The notes beneath the pieces were generated by a model. That model made no database searches. It was not told the origin of the DNA and worked only from the letters and a program-made list of their open reading frames with translations. Both the position numbers and the translations under genes were made by a program. A stretch of 64,000 nt of DNA from Planotetraspora sp. A-T 1434 (GTDB lineage: Bacteria > Actinomycetota > Actinomycetes > Streptosporangiales > Streptosporangiaceae). Of this stretch, positions 52,924 to 61,700 are shown in pieces (the first letter of the stretch is position 1; every line of letters starts with the position of its first letter). The stretch lies in contig NZ_JAOEGB010000018.1 of NCBI RefSeq assembly GCF_025420585.1, forward strand, positions 104,735 through 168,734, given 5' to 3'.

Positions 52924-54585
52924 CTCCTCGTCGCTCCGCGCGACCAGGAGGTCGCCCAGGACCAGCAGGTCGAGTTCCTTGCCGCGGACGAAGGTGGCCA
53001 CCGCGTCCGCGGCGCTGTTCACAATGGGCTCGTCGGACAGGTTGAACGACGTGTTGATCACCGCCGGGACGCCGGTGAGCCGCCGGAACTCCTCGATGAG
53101 CGCCCAGTAGGCCGGGTTGGTGTCACGATGGACGGACTGCGGCCGGGCCGAGCCGTCCACGTGGGTGACGGCCGGGACGCGCAGCCGCACGTCGGGCCGC
53201 ACCCGGGAGGCGGCCAGCATGAACCTGGCCGGATCGCCGACCTGTCCCTCGATGAGTTCGCCCAGGTGCTCGGCGAGGATGCTGGGCGCGACCGGCCGCC
53301 ACATCTCCCGCCCCTTGACCACGTTCAGCCGTTCGAGGCTGCGCCGGTCCCTCGGATCCGCGAGGATGCTGCGCGCCCCGAGGGCCCGCTGCCCGATCTC
53401 CCCGCGACCGCGCGCCCACGCCACCAGCTTCCCCTCGGCGATCCGCGCGGCGGCGAAGGCGATCAGCCCGTCCTCCCCCGGTTCCCGGTACGGGAGGCCG
53501 GCGGCGGACGCCGCCACCCGCGCCTCCTCGGTGGTCAGGTCGCCGGACCAGTACGCGTGGTCGACGGCGGTCGGAGTGAACGGGTCCTGCTCCTGCGCGA
53601 CGACCAGAGCCGCGCCCAGCGACACCCCGGCGTCGGTCGGCACCGGCGGCACGTACACGCGCTCGAACATCCCGCTGTCGACCAGCTTGCCGATCATCGT
53701 GCAGTTCATCGCGACGCCGCCGGCCAGCACCAGCACCGGCAGCCCCGTCTCGGCGCGCGCGTGCTCGGCCATCGAGAGCACCGCCTCCTCCAGGGCCTCC
53801 TGGACGCTGGCCGCGAAGTCCGCGTAGGCGACGGGCTCCTCACCGGTCCGCTCGGCGTACGGGAAGAACTGGGCGAACGCCGGTTTCACGGCGGCCGACA
53901 CGACCGGGTAGTACGCGGTGAGCGGTCCCGTGATGCCGACCTTGACCGGCCCGGCCGGGGGCTCACCGGTCAGCTCGTAGCCGCCGTCGGCCGCGCGCAG
54001 CGGCATGCCCGGCCATGGCCGGCCGTAGGCGGCGAGCCCCATGAGTTTGCCGGTGCCCCAGTAGCCGAGACCGGCCCATTCGGCGGCGGCGTTGTAGAAG
54101 AAGCCGAGTGACTGGTCGACCGCCCATTCGCGAGTGAGCGTGATCCGGCCGTCCCGGGCGACTCCGAGCGAGCTGGCCTGGGTCTCCCCCGCACCGTCGA
54201 CGACGATGACGGCCGCCTCGTCGACGCCCGCGCTGAAGTAGGCGCTGGCCGCGTGCGCGACGTGGTGCGCGATCCACCGGACCGGGGGGAGGGTCAGGTC
54301 GTCGTGGCCGGGGAAGAGCATGGCGCGCAGGCCCTCGGGGGTGAACCGCTTGTTCCGGCCGAGCGGCAGATCGCGGAAGTCCCAGCCGATGGCGATCGCG
54401 TCGAGGTCGTGCGGGGTGATGCCCTCGATGGCGAGGCAGGCGGCGATGGCCTCGACGGGCGGCTGCCCGACCGCGTGCTTGCGCCGGCTCAGCCGTTCCT
54501 GCTCGAACAGCGCGCGCAGCGCGCCGTCGCGCAGCAGCGCGGCCGACGAATCGTGGAACCCGATGTTGATCCCCAGGACGTACAT
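52912..54585 (-). CDS. Carbamoyltransferase (NodU/TobZ/CmcH family)
   Basis: 557 residues. The N-terminal Kae1-like domain has VLGINIGFHDSSAALLRDG, EQERLSRRKHAVGQPP, IAHHVAHAASAYFSAG (metal-binding His) and VIVVDGAGETQAS. The C-terminal domain has GEIGQRALGARSILADPRD, FMLAASRVRPDV, TGVPAVINTSFNLSDEPIV. This is the full architecture of O-carbamoyltransferases that use carbamoyl phosphate and ATP to carbamoylate a hydroxyl on antibiotics. It predicts an O-carbamate on the product. It is the last gene of the NRPS operon, 3 bases after the iron-sulfur subunit gene. Confidence 0.94.
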   Translation of the reverse strand: MYVLGINIGFHDSSAALLRDGALRALFEQERLSRRKHAVGQPPVEAIAACLAIEGITPHDLDAIAIGWDFRDLPLGRNKRFTPEGLRAMLFPGHDDLTLPPVRWIAHHVAHAASAYFSAGVDEAAVIVVDGAGETQASSLGVARDGRITLTREWAVDQSLGFFYNAAAEWAGLGYWGTGKLMGLAAYGRPWPGMPLRAADGGYELTGEPPAGPVKVGITGPLTAYYPVVSAAVKPAFAQFFPYAERTGEEPVAYADFAASVQEALEEAVLSMAEHARAETGLPVLVLAGGVAMNCTMIGKLVDSGMFERVYVPPVPTDAGVSLGAALVVAQEQDPFTPTAVDHAYWSGDLTTEEARVAASAAGLPYREPGEDGLIAFAAARIAEGKLVAWARGRGEIGQRALGARSILADPRDRRSLERLNVVKGREMWRPVAPSILAEHLGELIEGQVGDPARFMLAASRVRPDVRLRVPAVTHVDGSARPQSVHRDTNPAYWALIEEFRRLTGVPAVINTSFNLSDEPIVNSAADAVATFVRGKELDLLVLGDLLVARSDEELPA

Positions 54586-54588
54586 CCG

Positions 54589-55107
54589 TCACTCATCTCC
54601 GTTCGATACGGCCGGAACGGCCTGGGTGTTCGCCACGGCCAGGACGGCCTGGATGATGTTGTGGTAGCCGGTGCAGCGGCACAGGTTGCCTTTGAGCGCG
54701 AGCCGTACGTCCTGTTCGGTGAGCGGGCCGGGCGCGGAGCCGAGGAGCGACACGGCGGCCAGCACCATGCCGGGTGTGCAGAAGCCGCACTGCACCGCGT
54801 GGTGCTCGTGGAAGGCCCGCTGGACCGGGTGGAGCCGGTCGCCGTCCGCCAGCCCCTCGATCGTGACGACGGACCGCCCGTGGGCCTGCGCGCCGACCAC
54901 GGTGCAGGACTTGACGGCCCGTCCGTCGAGCAGGACCGTGCACGCGCCGCAGGAGGTGGTGTCGCACCCGATGTTCGTTCCGGTCAGCCCGAGCTCGTCC
55001 CGCAGCAGCCCGGCGAGGGTGGTGCGCGGCTCGACGGCGGCGGCGACCGGCCGCCCGTTCACGGAGAGCTTGATCTCGACGTCTTCTCGGCTGCCGGATT
55101 CGGTCAC
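54589..55107 (-). CDS. Molybdo-hydroxylase [2Fe-2S] subunit (CoxS type)
   Basis: 172 residues from the GTG at 55107. The plant-type cluster is TNIGCDTTSCGACTVLLDG with a fourth Cys in AVKSCTV. The second cluster is HAVQCGFCTPGMVLAA and GNLCRCTGYHNIIQAVL. Both [2Fe-2S] centres of the xanthine-dehydrogenase family are therefore complete. It passes electrons between the Mo-pterin subunit (encoded at 39831) and the FAD subunit encoded just upstream. GTGA couples it to the FAD-subunit gene. Confidence 0.95.
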   Translation of the reverse strand: MTESGSREDVEIKLSVNGRPVAAAVEPRTTLAGLLRDELGLTGTNIGCDTTSCGACTVLLDGRAVKSCTVVGAQAHGRSVVTIEGLADGDRLHPVQRAFHEHHAVQCGFCTPGMVLAAVSLLGSAPGPLTEQDVRLALKGNLCRCTGYHNIIQAVLAVANTQAVPAVSNGDE

Positions 55108-55913
55108 GGGGCGACTCCGATCTCGATGAGCGCGCGGCGGGTCAGGACGCGGGCCAGGTGGCGGCGGTAGTCGGCGCCGGCCGTGCGGTCGGTCGGGGGG
55201 TCGGTGCCCGCGTCGGCGAGCGCGGCGGCCTCGGCCGCTCCCGCGCCTCGCTTGAGGGCCGCCTCCACGCCGGGCGCGCGCACGGGGACCGGCGCCAGGC
55301 CGCTGATCGCGACGCGCCCGGAGGAGACGGCGACCGCGACGACCGCCCATTCGAGCGCGTCGCGGTGGAACTTCCGGTGACTCCACGGCCCGGTGTCCGG
55401 TGCGACCCGCACCTCGGTGATCAGCTCGCCCGGTTCGATCGCGGTACGGCCCGCCCCGAGGACGAAGTCGCGCAGGGCGATGACCCGGACGCCGTCCCGG
55501 CGGGCCAGCACGACGCTCGCGTCCAGCGCGATTCCGGCCAGGATGAGGTCGGCGGCCGGATCCGCGTGCGCGAGCGACCCGCCGATCGTCCCCATGTGCC
55601 GGATCTGCGGATCGGCGATCAGCGCCGCGGCTCCGGCCAGCGACGGTAGCCGTTCCCGCAATAGGTCGCTGGCCGCCAGGTCGCAGTGCCTGGTGGTCGC
55701 GCCGATGGCGAGGTGCGAGCCGTTGTCGGTGATGTGGGACAGCTCCGTGAGGTGCCCGATGTCGAGCAGGGTCTCGGCGCGGGCGGTGCGCGCCTTCAGG
55801 GCGGGCAGCAGCGACTGGCCTCCCGCCAGCACGGTCACCCCGCCCTGACCAAGCCTGATGAGGGCGTCGGCGAGGTCGCCGGCGCGCCGGTAGCCGAACG
55901 CGGCGGGGATCAC
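55104..55913 (-). CDS. Molybdo-hydroxylase FAD-binding subunit (CoxM type)
   Basis: 269 residues from the GTG at 55913. FAD-binding motifs are VTVLAGGQSLLPALKAR and HMGTIGGSLAHADPAADL, with RDFVLGAGRTAIEPGELITE in the C-terminal part. It is slightly short for the family (about 280-300) but complete across the PCMH fold. Together with the small subunit here and the large subunit at 39831 it makes a three-subunit hydroxylase. It overlaps the thioesterase gene upstream (GTGA). Confidence 0.93.
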   Translation of the reverse strand: MIPAAFGYRRAGDLADALIRLGQGGVTVLAGGQSLLPALKARTARAETLLDIGHLTELSHITDNGSHLAIGATTRHCDLAASDLLRERLPSLAGAAALIADPQIRHMGTIGGSLAHADPAADLILAGIALDASVVLARRDGVRVIALRDFVLGAGRTAIEPGELITEVRVAPDTGPWSHRKFHRDALEWAVVAVAVSSGRVAISGLAPVPVRAPGVEAALKRGAGAAEAAALADAGTDPPTDRTAGADYRRHLARVLTRRALIEIGVAP

Positions 55914-56650
55914 GGGCCGTCGCCTCCCCATGGCGCGCATGTCCGGACGAGCGCGGCGACCACGTCCCGTTCGCGGGGGACCAGGTAGAAGTGCCCGCCG
56001 GGGAACACGGCCAGCCGGAACCCGCCCCGCGTGTATTCGGACCAGGACCGCGCCTCGTCCTCGCTCACCTCGACGTCGCGATCCCCGATGAACGCCATGA
56101 TCGGCGCGGGGAGCCGCTCCCGGGCGGGCGGCTGGTAGGTCTCGGCCACCTCGTAGTCGGCGCGCAGGATCGGCAGAGTCAGCTCGCGGAGCACCGGATG
56201 GTCGAGCGCCTCCTGCTCGGTGCCGCCGAGCCGTCCCATCTCGGCCCACAGTGTGTCGTCATCGGCCAGGTGGACGGCGGTGTCGCGCAGCCGGTCGGGC
56301 GCGGGCCGCCCCGACACGACCAGCGCGGCCGGGCGCACGGCGAGCCGTCGCGCCACCTCGTGCGCGACCGACGCGCCGAGGCTGTGCCCGAACAGGACGA
56401 CAGGCCCGCGCCGGGCCAGCGGCGCGATCGCCTTCGCGGCTCGGTCGGCCATCTCGTCCATCCGCCGGATTAGCGGCTCGGAGACCCGGTCATGGCGGCC
56501 CGGGTACTGCACGGCGTGGAGTTCCACGTGTTCCGGCAGGTGGGCGTGCCAGGAGTGGTAGAAGCTCGCGTTGCCGCCGGCGTGCGGGAAGCACACGAGG
56601 CGGACGCGCGGCGCGTGACGGGGCGCGTAGGCCCGGAGCCAGTCGTTCAC
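55910..56650 (-). CDS. Type II thioesterase (NRPS-associated)
   Basis: 246 residues from the GTG at 56650. RLVCFPHAGGNASFYHSWHA is the typical N-terminus of GrsT/PchC/YbtT-like enzymes, VLFGHSLGASVAHEVARRL carries the nucleophile Ser and FPGGHFYLVPRER the His; the Asp lies in AFIGDRDVEVS. It should clear misprimed carrier domains. Here it may also release the product, because the terminal domain of the NRPS upstream lacks a catalytic Ser. It is coupled to the thiazolinyl imine reductase gene (GTGA). Confidence 0.94.
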   Translation of the reverse strand: MNDWLRAYAPRHAPRVRLVCFPHAGGNASFYHSWHAHLPEHVELHAVQYPGRHDRVSEPLIRRMDEMADRAAKAIAPLARRGPVVLFGHSLGASVAHEVARRLAVRPAALVVSGRPAPDRLRDTAVHLADDDTLWAEMGRLGGTEQEALDHPVLRELTLPILRADYEVAETYQPPARERLPAPIMAFIGDRDVEVSEDEARSWSEYTRGGFRLAVFPGGHFYLVPRERDVVAALVRTCAPWGGDGP

Positions 56651-57792
56651 GCGCCCCCCTCCCCCGCGGCCTTGGCGAGGGCGGCGACGTCGTCGGGTGC
56701 GAGGGGGGTGGCGGTCTCGCCGTGGAGGAGCTCGGGTGGGCCGAGTTTGCTGGTCATGTCCTGCCATATCCGGCAAAGGGTGAGGTGGTACTGACCACGG
56801 CGGGCGGGCGGTTCCCCCGCGCGGGCCGCGTCGCGCAGCTCGGTCAGCGCGTGCTCGACGCCTTGCGGCCACACGGTGTCGAAGATCCGCCGATGGCTCG
56901 CCGCGACCGGATCGCCGAGCGGCAACACGCTCGGCACGTCGAGATGGTCGGCGACGGCGTCGTCCGGTTCGGCGAAGTGGACGGTTCCCGTGCTGGAGTC
57001 CTGGACCTGCTGCGGGAAGTCCGGGCGGGGACTCCACGTGACCGGCCCGTGGGTGCCCACGAGCGTGAGGTGCCCCCCTTCGGTGCCCAGCGTGATCCGA
57101 TGCAGCAGGTGCGCGAGGTTGTCGGGGTCGGCCGGGTCGAGCTGGTTCTGCACCCGGAACGTCACGGGCACCCCCGCGATCACCCCGTCCAGCGCCCGGA
57201 ACGGCGCCCCCGTGCGGGCGAGCCTCGCCAGCTCAGGCGACGGCGGCGCGGGCTCGGCCAGCCCCCACGGGCGGACCCCGCCGAGGGTCTGGCCGATGAT
57301 GTCGAGCATCGCGTACGCCACCTGGAACCCGCACGCGGCGTCCACGTACCGCGGCCGCTGCCGGCTGAGCAGTTCGGCCGCGGCCGCCATGAAGCGCCGG
57401 ACCGGCGGGGTGTGCACGTAGAACGAGTTCAGATGGTAGACGACGCCTTCCCGCGCCGCCGTGCGCAGGCACTCGGCCAGTTCGTCGTGGTGCAGCGGGT
57501 GCTCCTGCAACACGTGGATCCCGCGCTCCATCAACGCCCGGGCGACCTCGGCGCCCGCCCCGCCGAGCAGTCCGCCCCTGATCACCACGCACGCGAGCCG
57601 GACGTCCGGCGGGACGTCGTCGACGTGGGTGAACAGCGGCACGCCGTAGTGCTCGGCGCAGGCCCTCGACCGCGCGCTGCCCTGCGCGAGGATTCCCCCC
57701 AGCTCGAACGGGAACCCCGGCCGCCGGAACGACTGCAGGTACACCTGCCCGAACTTGGTCCCCGCCACGACGACCCTCGGCCGACCACTCAC
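56647..57792 (-). CDS. Thiazolinyl imine reductase (PchG/Irp3-like)
   Basis: 381 residues. The N-terminus VVVAGTKFGQVYLQSFRRPG and the stretches ILAQGSARSRACAEHYGVPL and ALMERGIHVLQEHPLHHDEL match PchG and Irp3/YbtU closely. These enzymes use NADPH to reduce a carrier-bound thiazoline to thiazolidine, acting in trans on the NRPS. The C-terminal half contains the expected GVVYHLNSFYVHTPPVRRFM segment. Its presence beside a methylating Cy-A(MT)-T protein predicts an N-methyl-thiazolidine in the product. GTG start at 57792 overlaps the preceding gene. Confidence 0.94.
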   Translation of the reverse strand: MSGRPRVVVAGTKFGQVYLQSFRRPGFPFELGGILAQGSARSRACAEHYGVPLFTHVDDVPPDVRLACVVIRGGLLGGAGAEVARALMERGIHVLQEHPLHHDELAECLRTAAREGVVYHLNSFYVHTPPVRRFMAAAAELLSRQRPRYVDAACGFQVAYAMLDIIGQTLGGVRPWGLAEPAPPSPELARLARTGAPFRALDGVIAGVPVTFRVQNQLDPADPDNLAHLLHRITLGTEGGHLTLVGTHGPVTWSPRPDFPQQVQDSSTGTVHFAEPDDAVADHLDVPSVLPLGDPVAASHRRIFDTVWPQGVEHALTELRDAARAGEPPARRGQYHLTLCRIWQDMTSKLGPPELLHGETATPLAPDDVAALAKAAGEGGA

Positions 57793-58790
57793 AGCACGCC
57801 CTCCTCGACACCGGCGTCGACATGCAGGTCACAGGCCACGACGGCGGCGCAGCCTGCCAGACGGTCCAGGATCTGGGATGGACCGTGCGGAATCTCCGCG
57901 AGATGCCACACCCCGGGCGGCACGTCACCCTGTTCCACGGCCCAGGTCGCGAGGGCCGCCGCCGTCCCTGTGAGTGCGCTCGCACCGGTCCCGCGCAGGA
58001 CGAGCGACCTGGACTCGTCGTCACTGCTCGCGGTGAGGACCAGCAGCTGGTAGCGCTCATGCCCGAAGGCGTCCAGCTCCGCCGCCGCACGCAACTCGTC
58101 CGCCGACGCCCGCCCGTAGAGCGCGGCGAGCACGCGGTTCCCCGCGTACGCCGAGTACCACTCGACCTCCCGCAGCCCATGCCGCCTGGCCACGCGTTCC
58201 GTCTCGGTGCTGAGGTACGGCACAGCGGTGATCGGCTCCGGATAGAACGGCACCTGAACGGCCTGTCGCGTGCGCAACGCTCCCGGCACCCGCCGGTCGC
58301 CCCGCCACGCCGCCATGGCCTCGCCGTACGCGTCGGCGCCGAGGTAGTCGACCGCCGCGACCTCCGTGATCGTGTCGCGCCCTCCGACGTGGGCCGTCAA
58401 GGTTTCGGCCTCGGGAAAGCCCGAGAGCAGAACGTGCGGCAGCAGCCCGCTCAGCCCCGGCATCATCCCGGCCGAAACGACCGCCGTCCACGGCCCGGCG
58501 AGCCGGCTCAGCTCCGCGTGCAGGGCGTCGTCTCCCGACGCGTCCACGTAGCGGGCTCCGGCCGCGTGCGCCGCCCGGGCGACGCGGGAGCCGATCACGG
58601 CGGCGGGCCCCGCGCAGTTGAGCACGGTCGTCGCGCCGGCGCAGAAGGCCGCCAGGCCGGCGGGGTCGAGTGCGTCCACACGGTCCGGCGCGGTGCGGCC
58701 GCCGACGCGTAGGGGTCCCGCCCCCCAGGTGCGGAGCTGGGCGACGGCGTGGGCGCCGACCTGGCCGTGGCCGCCGATGACGGCGATCAT
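57789..58790 (-). CDS. Saccharopine dehydrogenase-like NAD(P)-binding protein
   Basis: 333 residues from the ATG at 58790, which overlaps the NRPS stop (ATGA); the longer frame upstream lies inside the NRPS gene. It starts IAVIGGHGQVGAHAVAQLRT (Rossmann GxGxVG) and has TTVLNCAGPAAVIGSRVARA and AGARYVDASGDDALH, the pattern of the saccharopine dehydrogenase-like family. The middle part (LGADAYGEAMAAW region) is cluster-type and not lysine-pathway. A redox step on a carrier-bound intermediate or on the released imine/aldehyde is plausible. True saccharopine metabolism is unlikely here. Confidence 0.87.
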   Translation of the reverse strand: MIAVIGGHGQVGAHAVAQLRTWGAGPLRVGGRTAPDRVDALDPAGLAAFCAGATTVLNCAGPAAVIGSRVARAAHAAGARYVDASGDDALHAELSRLAGPWTAVVSAGMMPGLSGLLPHVLLSGFPEAETLTAHVGGRDTITEVAAVDYLGADAYGEAMAAWRGDRRVPGALRTRQAVQVPFYPEPITAVPYLSTETERVARRHGLREVEWYSAYAGNRVLAALYGRASADELRAAAELDAFGHERYQLLVLTASSDDESRSLVLRGTGASALTGTAAALATWAVEQGDVPPGVWHLAEIPHGPSQILDRLAGCAAVVACDLHVDAGVEEGVL

Positions 58791-61700
58791 CGCAGGGCCT
58801 CCCACAGGTCGTCGGCGCCGTGGATCCGCAGTTCGCCGAGGCACACATCGCTCCACCAGGCCAGCGGGGCTCCCACGAGCGTGACGTCTCCGGCGTACAG
58901 GTCCGGCTTGGCCGCTCCCATCTCGGGCTCGACCAGGGTCAGCCCGGCCACGTCGTGTCCGGCCTCGGACAGGTGCCTGGCCAGTTCGAGCGCCAGCGGC
59001 GCGCCCGCCCCGCAGCCCACCACCCTCACAGGGGCGTCTCCGGGGGTCGCGGCCACGGCGTCGGCGAGCAGGCGGTCGGCGTCGCCTTCGGTCGTGACGC
59101 GCCAGGCCGTGCCCAGGTCGCGCAGGACCTCCAGGACCTCGTCCGTGGCGCCGACGACGAGGTAGCGCCCCGGGCCGGTGCCGCCGAGCGGGGTGAGGAC
59201 CGCGTTCTCCTCGGCGGCGCCCGCGGTGGAGGTCGTGGTGGAGGTCGTGGCGTGGCTGGTCAGGTGGGTGGCGAGGGCGGCGACCGTCGGGTGCTCCAGG
59301 ATGTGGCGAAGGAGTTCGTCGAAGTACGCCCGGGCGGCCTCGGGGATCTCCTCGATCACCCGGCCGATCAGTCGCGCGGCCAGCAGGGAGTCGCCGCCGA
59401 GGGTGAAGAAGTCCTGGTCGCGGGCCACGCCGGGGGCGCCGAGGACCTCGGACCAGATGGCGGCGACGCGGCGTTCGAGGTCGGTGCGGGGCTCCTCACC
59501 TCCGGCGGCGGCCGCCTGCTCCACCGCGGGCGTGAGCCACGCCTGCAGCGCGGCCCGGTCGATCTTGCCGGTGCTGCCGTACGGGAGCGAATCAACGATC
59601 TGCAGGCGCGGCAGCATGTATTCGGGGAGCCGCTCGGCGAGATGGTCGTGCAGGTGGACCGGGTCGAGCCTGGCCCTGTCGGCCTTGAACCTGGCGGCGA
59701 AGACGCGGATGCCGATCTCCGCCAGCGGGCCATCCCCCGTGGGCAGGCACGCGGCCGGCTCGCCGCCCGCGCCGGACACCATGGACGCCCATTCCGCCGC
59801 GCTGAGGAACGTCCGATCAGTTCCGCGACGCTGGTCGAGGAAGTCGCCGGTCTCCTCGTCGAGGCGGACGAGCACTTCGAGCGAGGCCATGATCTGGTGG
59901 TGGTCACGGGTCATCTCGACGAACACCAGCCAGCCGCCGGGCGCGAGCAGCTCGCGCAGCCGGCCGAGGGTGGCCGCGACGTCCCGGGTCGCGTGCAGCA
60001 CGTCCCCGGCGACGATCACGTCGGCGCAGCCGGGGGTCAGTCCCTGCGTGCGGATGTCCTCGTCCAGGTCGAACGCCGCGTACCGGATGTCGTCTCGTCC
60101 GGCGAACCGGCGGCGCGCCTCGCCGAGGAAGAACGGCGACAGGTCGGTGTAGAGGTAGTCGGCGAACGCGGGCGTGCCTTCCGAGATGTCGTCCAGTGCG
60201 GCCAGCACCTCGGCCGTCAGGCCGCCCGCGCCCGCGCCTACCTCCAGGACGCGGACCGGTTCCGGCTGCCCGGCGGCGAGCTGCGCCACGATCTGCCCGG
60301 CGGTGCGACCGGCCCACTGGTTGAACAGCGTTCCGGCGTACAGAGTGTCGGTGATCTCGAGGCGGCCCTCGGGGAACAGCAGCGCCGCCGGATTTTCGGC
60401 GCCGCGCAGCAGCGCGGGCAGGTGTTCGCCCGCCGTGCGGAAGTAGTCGAGCAGTGCCCGATCGCCTTCGATATCGGGCCATGACCGGTCGGGCGCTTTG
60501 ACCAGTTCGTACGCGCCGTCCAGCTCGGTCAGCACGCCCTCCTCGACCAGCGCGTTCAGGAAGCGGCGGACCAGCCGCCGGTGCCTGGGCAGCACCCCGG
60601 TCGCGGCGTAGATCTCGTCCATCCCGTGGCGCCCGCCCTCGAACAGCCCGGCCGCGCGGAACGCGTCGAGCATCACGCCGAGCGCCACCTGGTCGAGGAC
60701 GCGCAGATAGTCGAGGTAATCCGGCTGTTCGACGGCCGCGCGCAGCTCGGCGGCGTCCGCGCTGATCGCGGGCAGCGGCGGCGGCCGGCGGCGCGCGGGC
60801 TCGGCGAAAGCGGTCAGCCTGCGGTCGAGGGGCGGCGTGCCGTCGACGACCACCGCGCATCCGGCCACATCGGGATGGGCGGCCAGGGCCGCTTCGATTT
60901 CGCCCAGCTCGATCCGGTGGCCGCGGATCTTCACCTGGAAGTCCTCGCGGCCGAGGAACTCGATGACCCCGTCGGGCAGGTAACGGCCGAGATCACCGGT
61001 CCGGTAGAGCCGCTCGCCCGCCTGGGTCACGAAGCGCGCGGCGGTCCGCTCGGGATCGTTCAGGTAGCCCTCGGCCACGCCGGCCCCACCGATGTAGAGC
61101 TCACCGGGCACCCAGTCGGGGCACGGCCGCATCCGCCGGTCCAGCACGTGGAAGGTCTGGTTGGTGAGTGGCACACCGTAGGGGATGGACCGCCACGAGG
61201 GATCGACCTCGTCGATCGGATAGATGATCGACCAGATGGCGGCCTCCGTCGCGCCGCCGAGGCTGACCACGGCCAGCCCGGGAACCCGCCGCCTGATCTG
61301 GTCGGGCAGCGGCACGGGGATCCAGTCGCCGCTCAGCAGCGCCACGCGCAGGGTCGGCAGGGTGACGGACGGGGTGGCCCGGAGGTAGTCGTGCAGCATC
61401 TGCAGTTGCGCGGGGACCGAGTTCCACAACGTCACGCCGTGCTCGGCGATCAGCTCGGCCCAGTGCGCCGGGTCGCCGCGCCGGTCGGGAGAGGGCAGGA
61501 CCAGGCAGCCTCCGGCCGCCAGCGGCCCGAACAGGTCGTAGACCGACAGGTCGAACCCGAGGCCGGCCAGCCCGAGCACCCGGTCGCCTGGCCCCACCGC
61601 GAACCGGGCGTCGATGTCGCGGACCGTGTTGAGCGCGGCCCGATGGGTGATCATCACGCCCTTGGGGATGCCGGTGGATCCGGACGTGTGGATCACGTAG

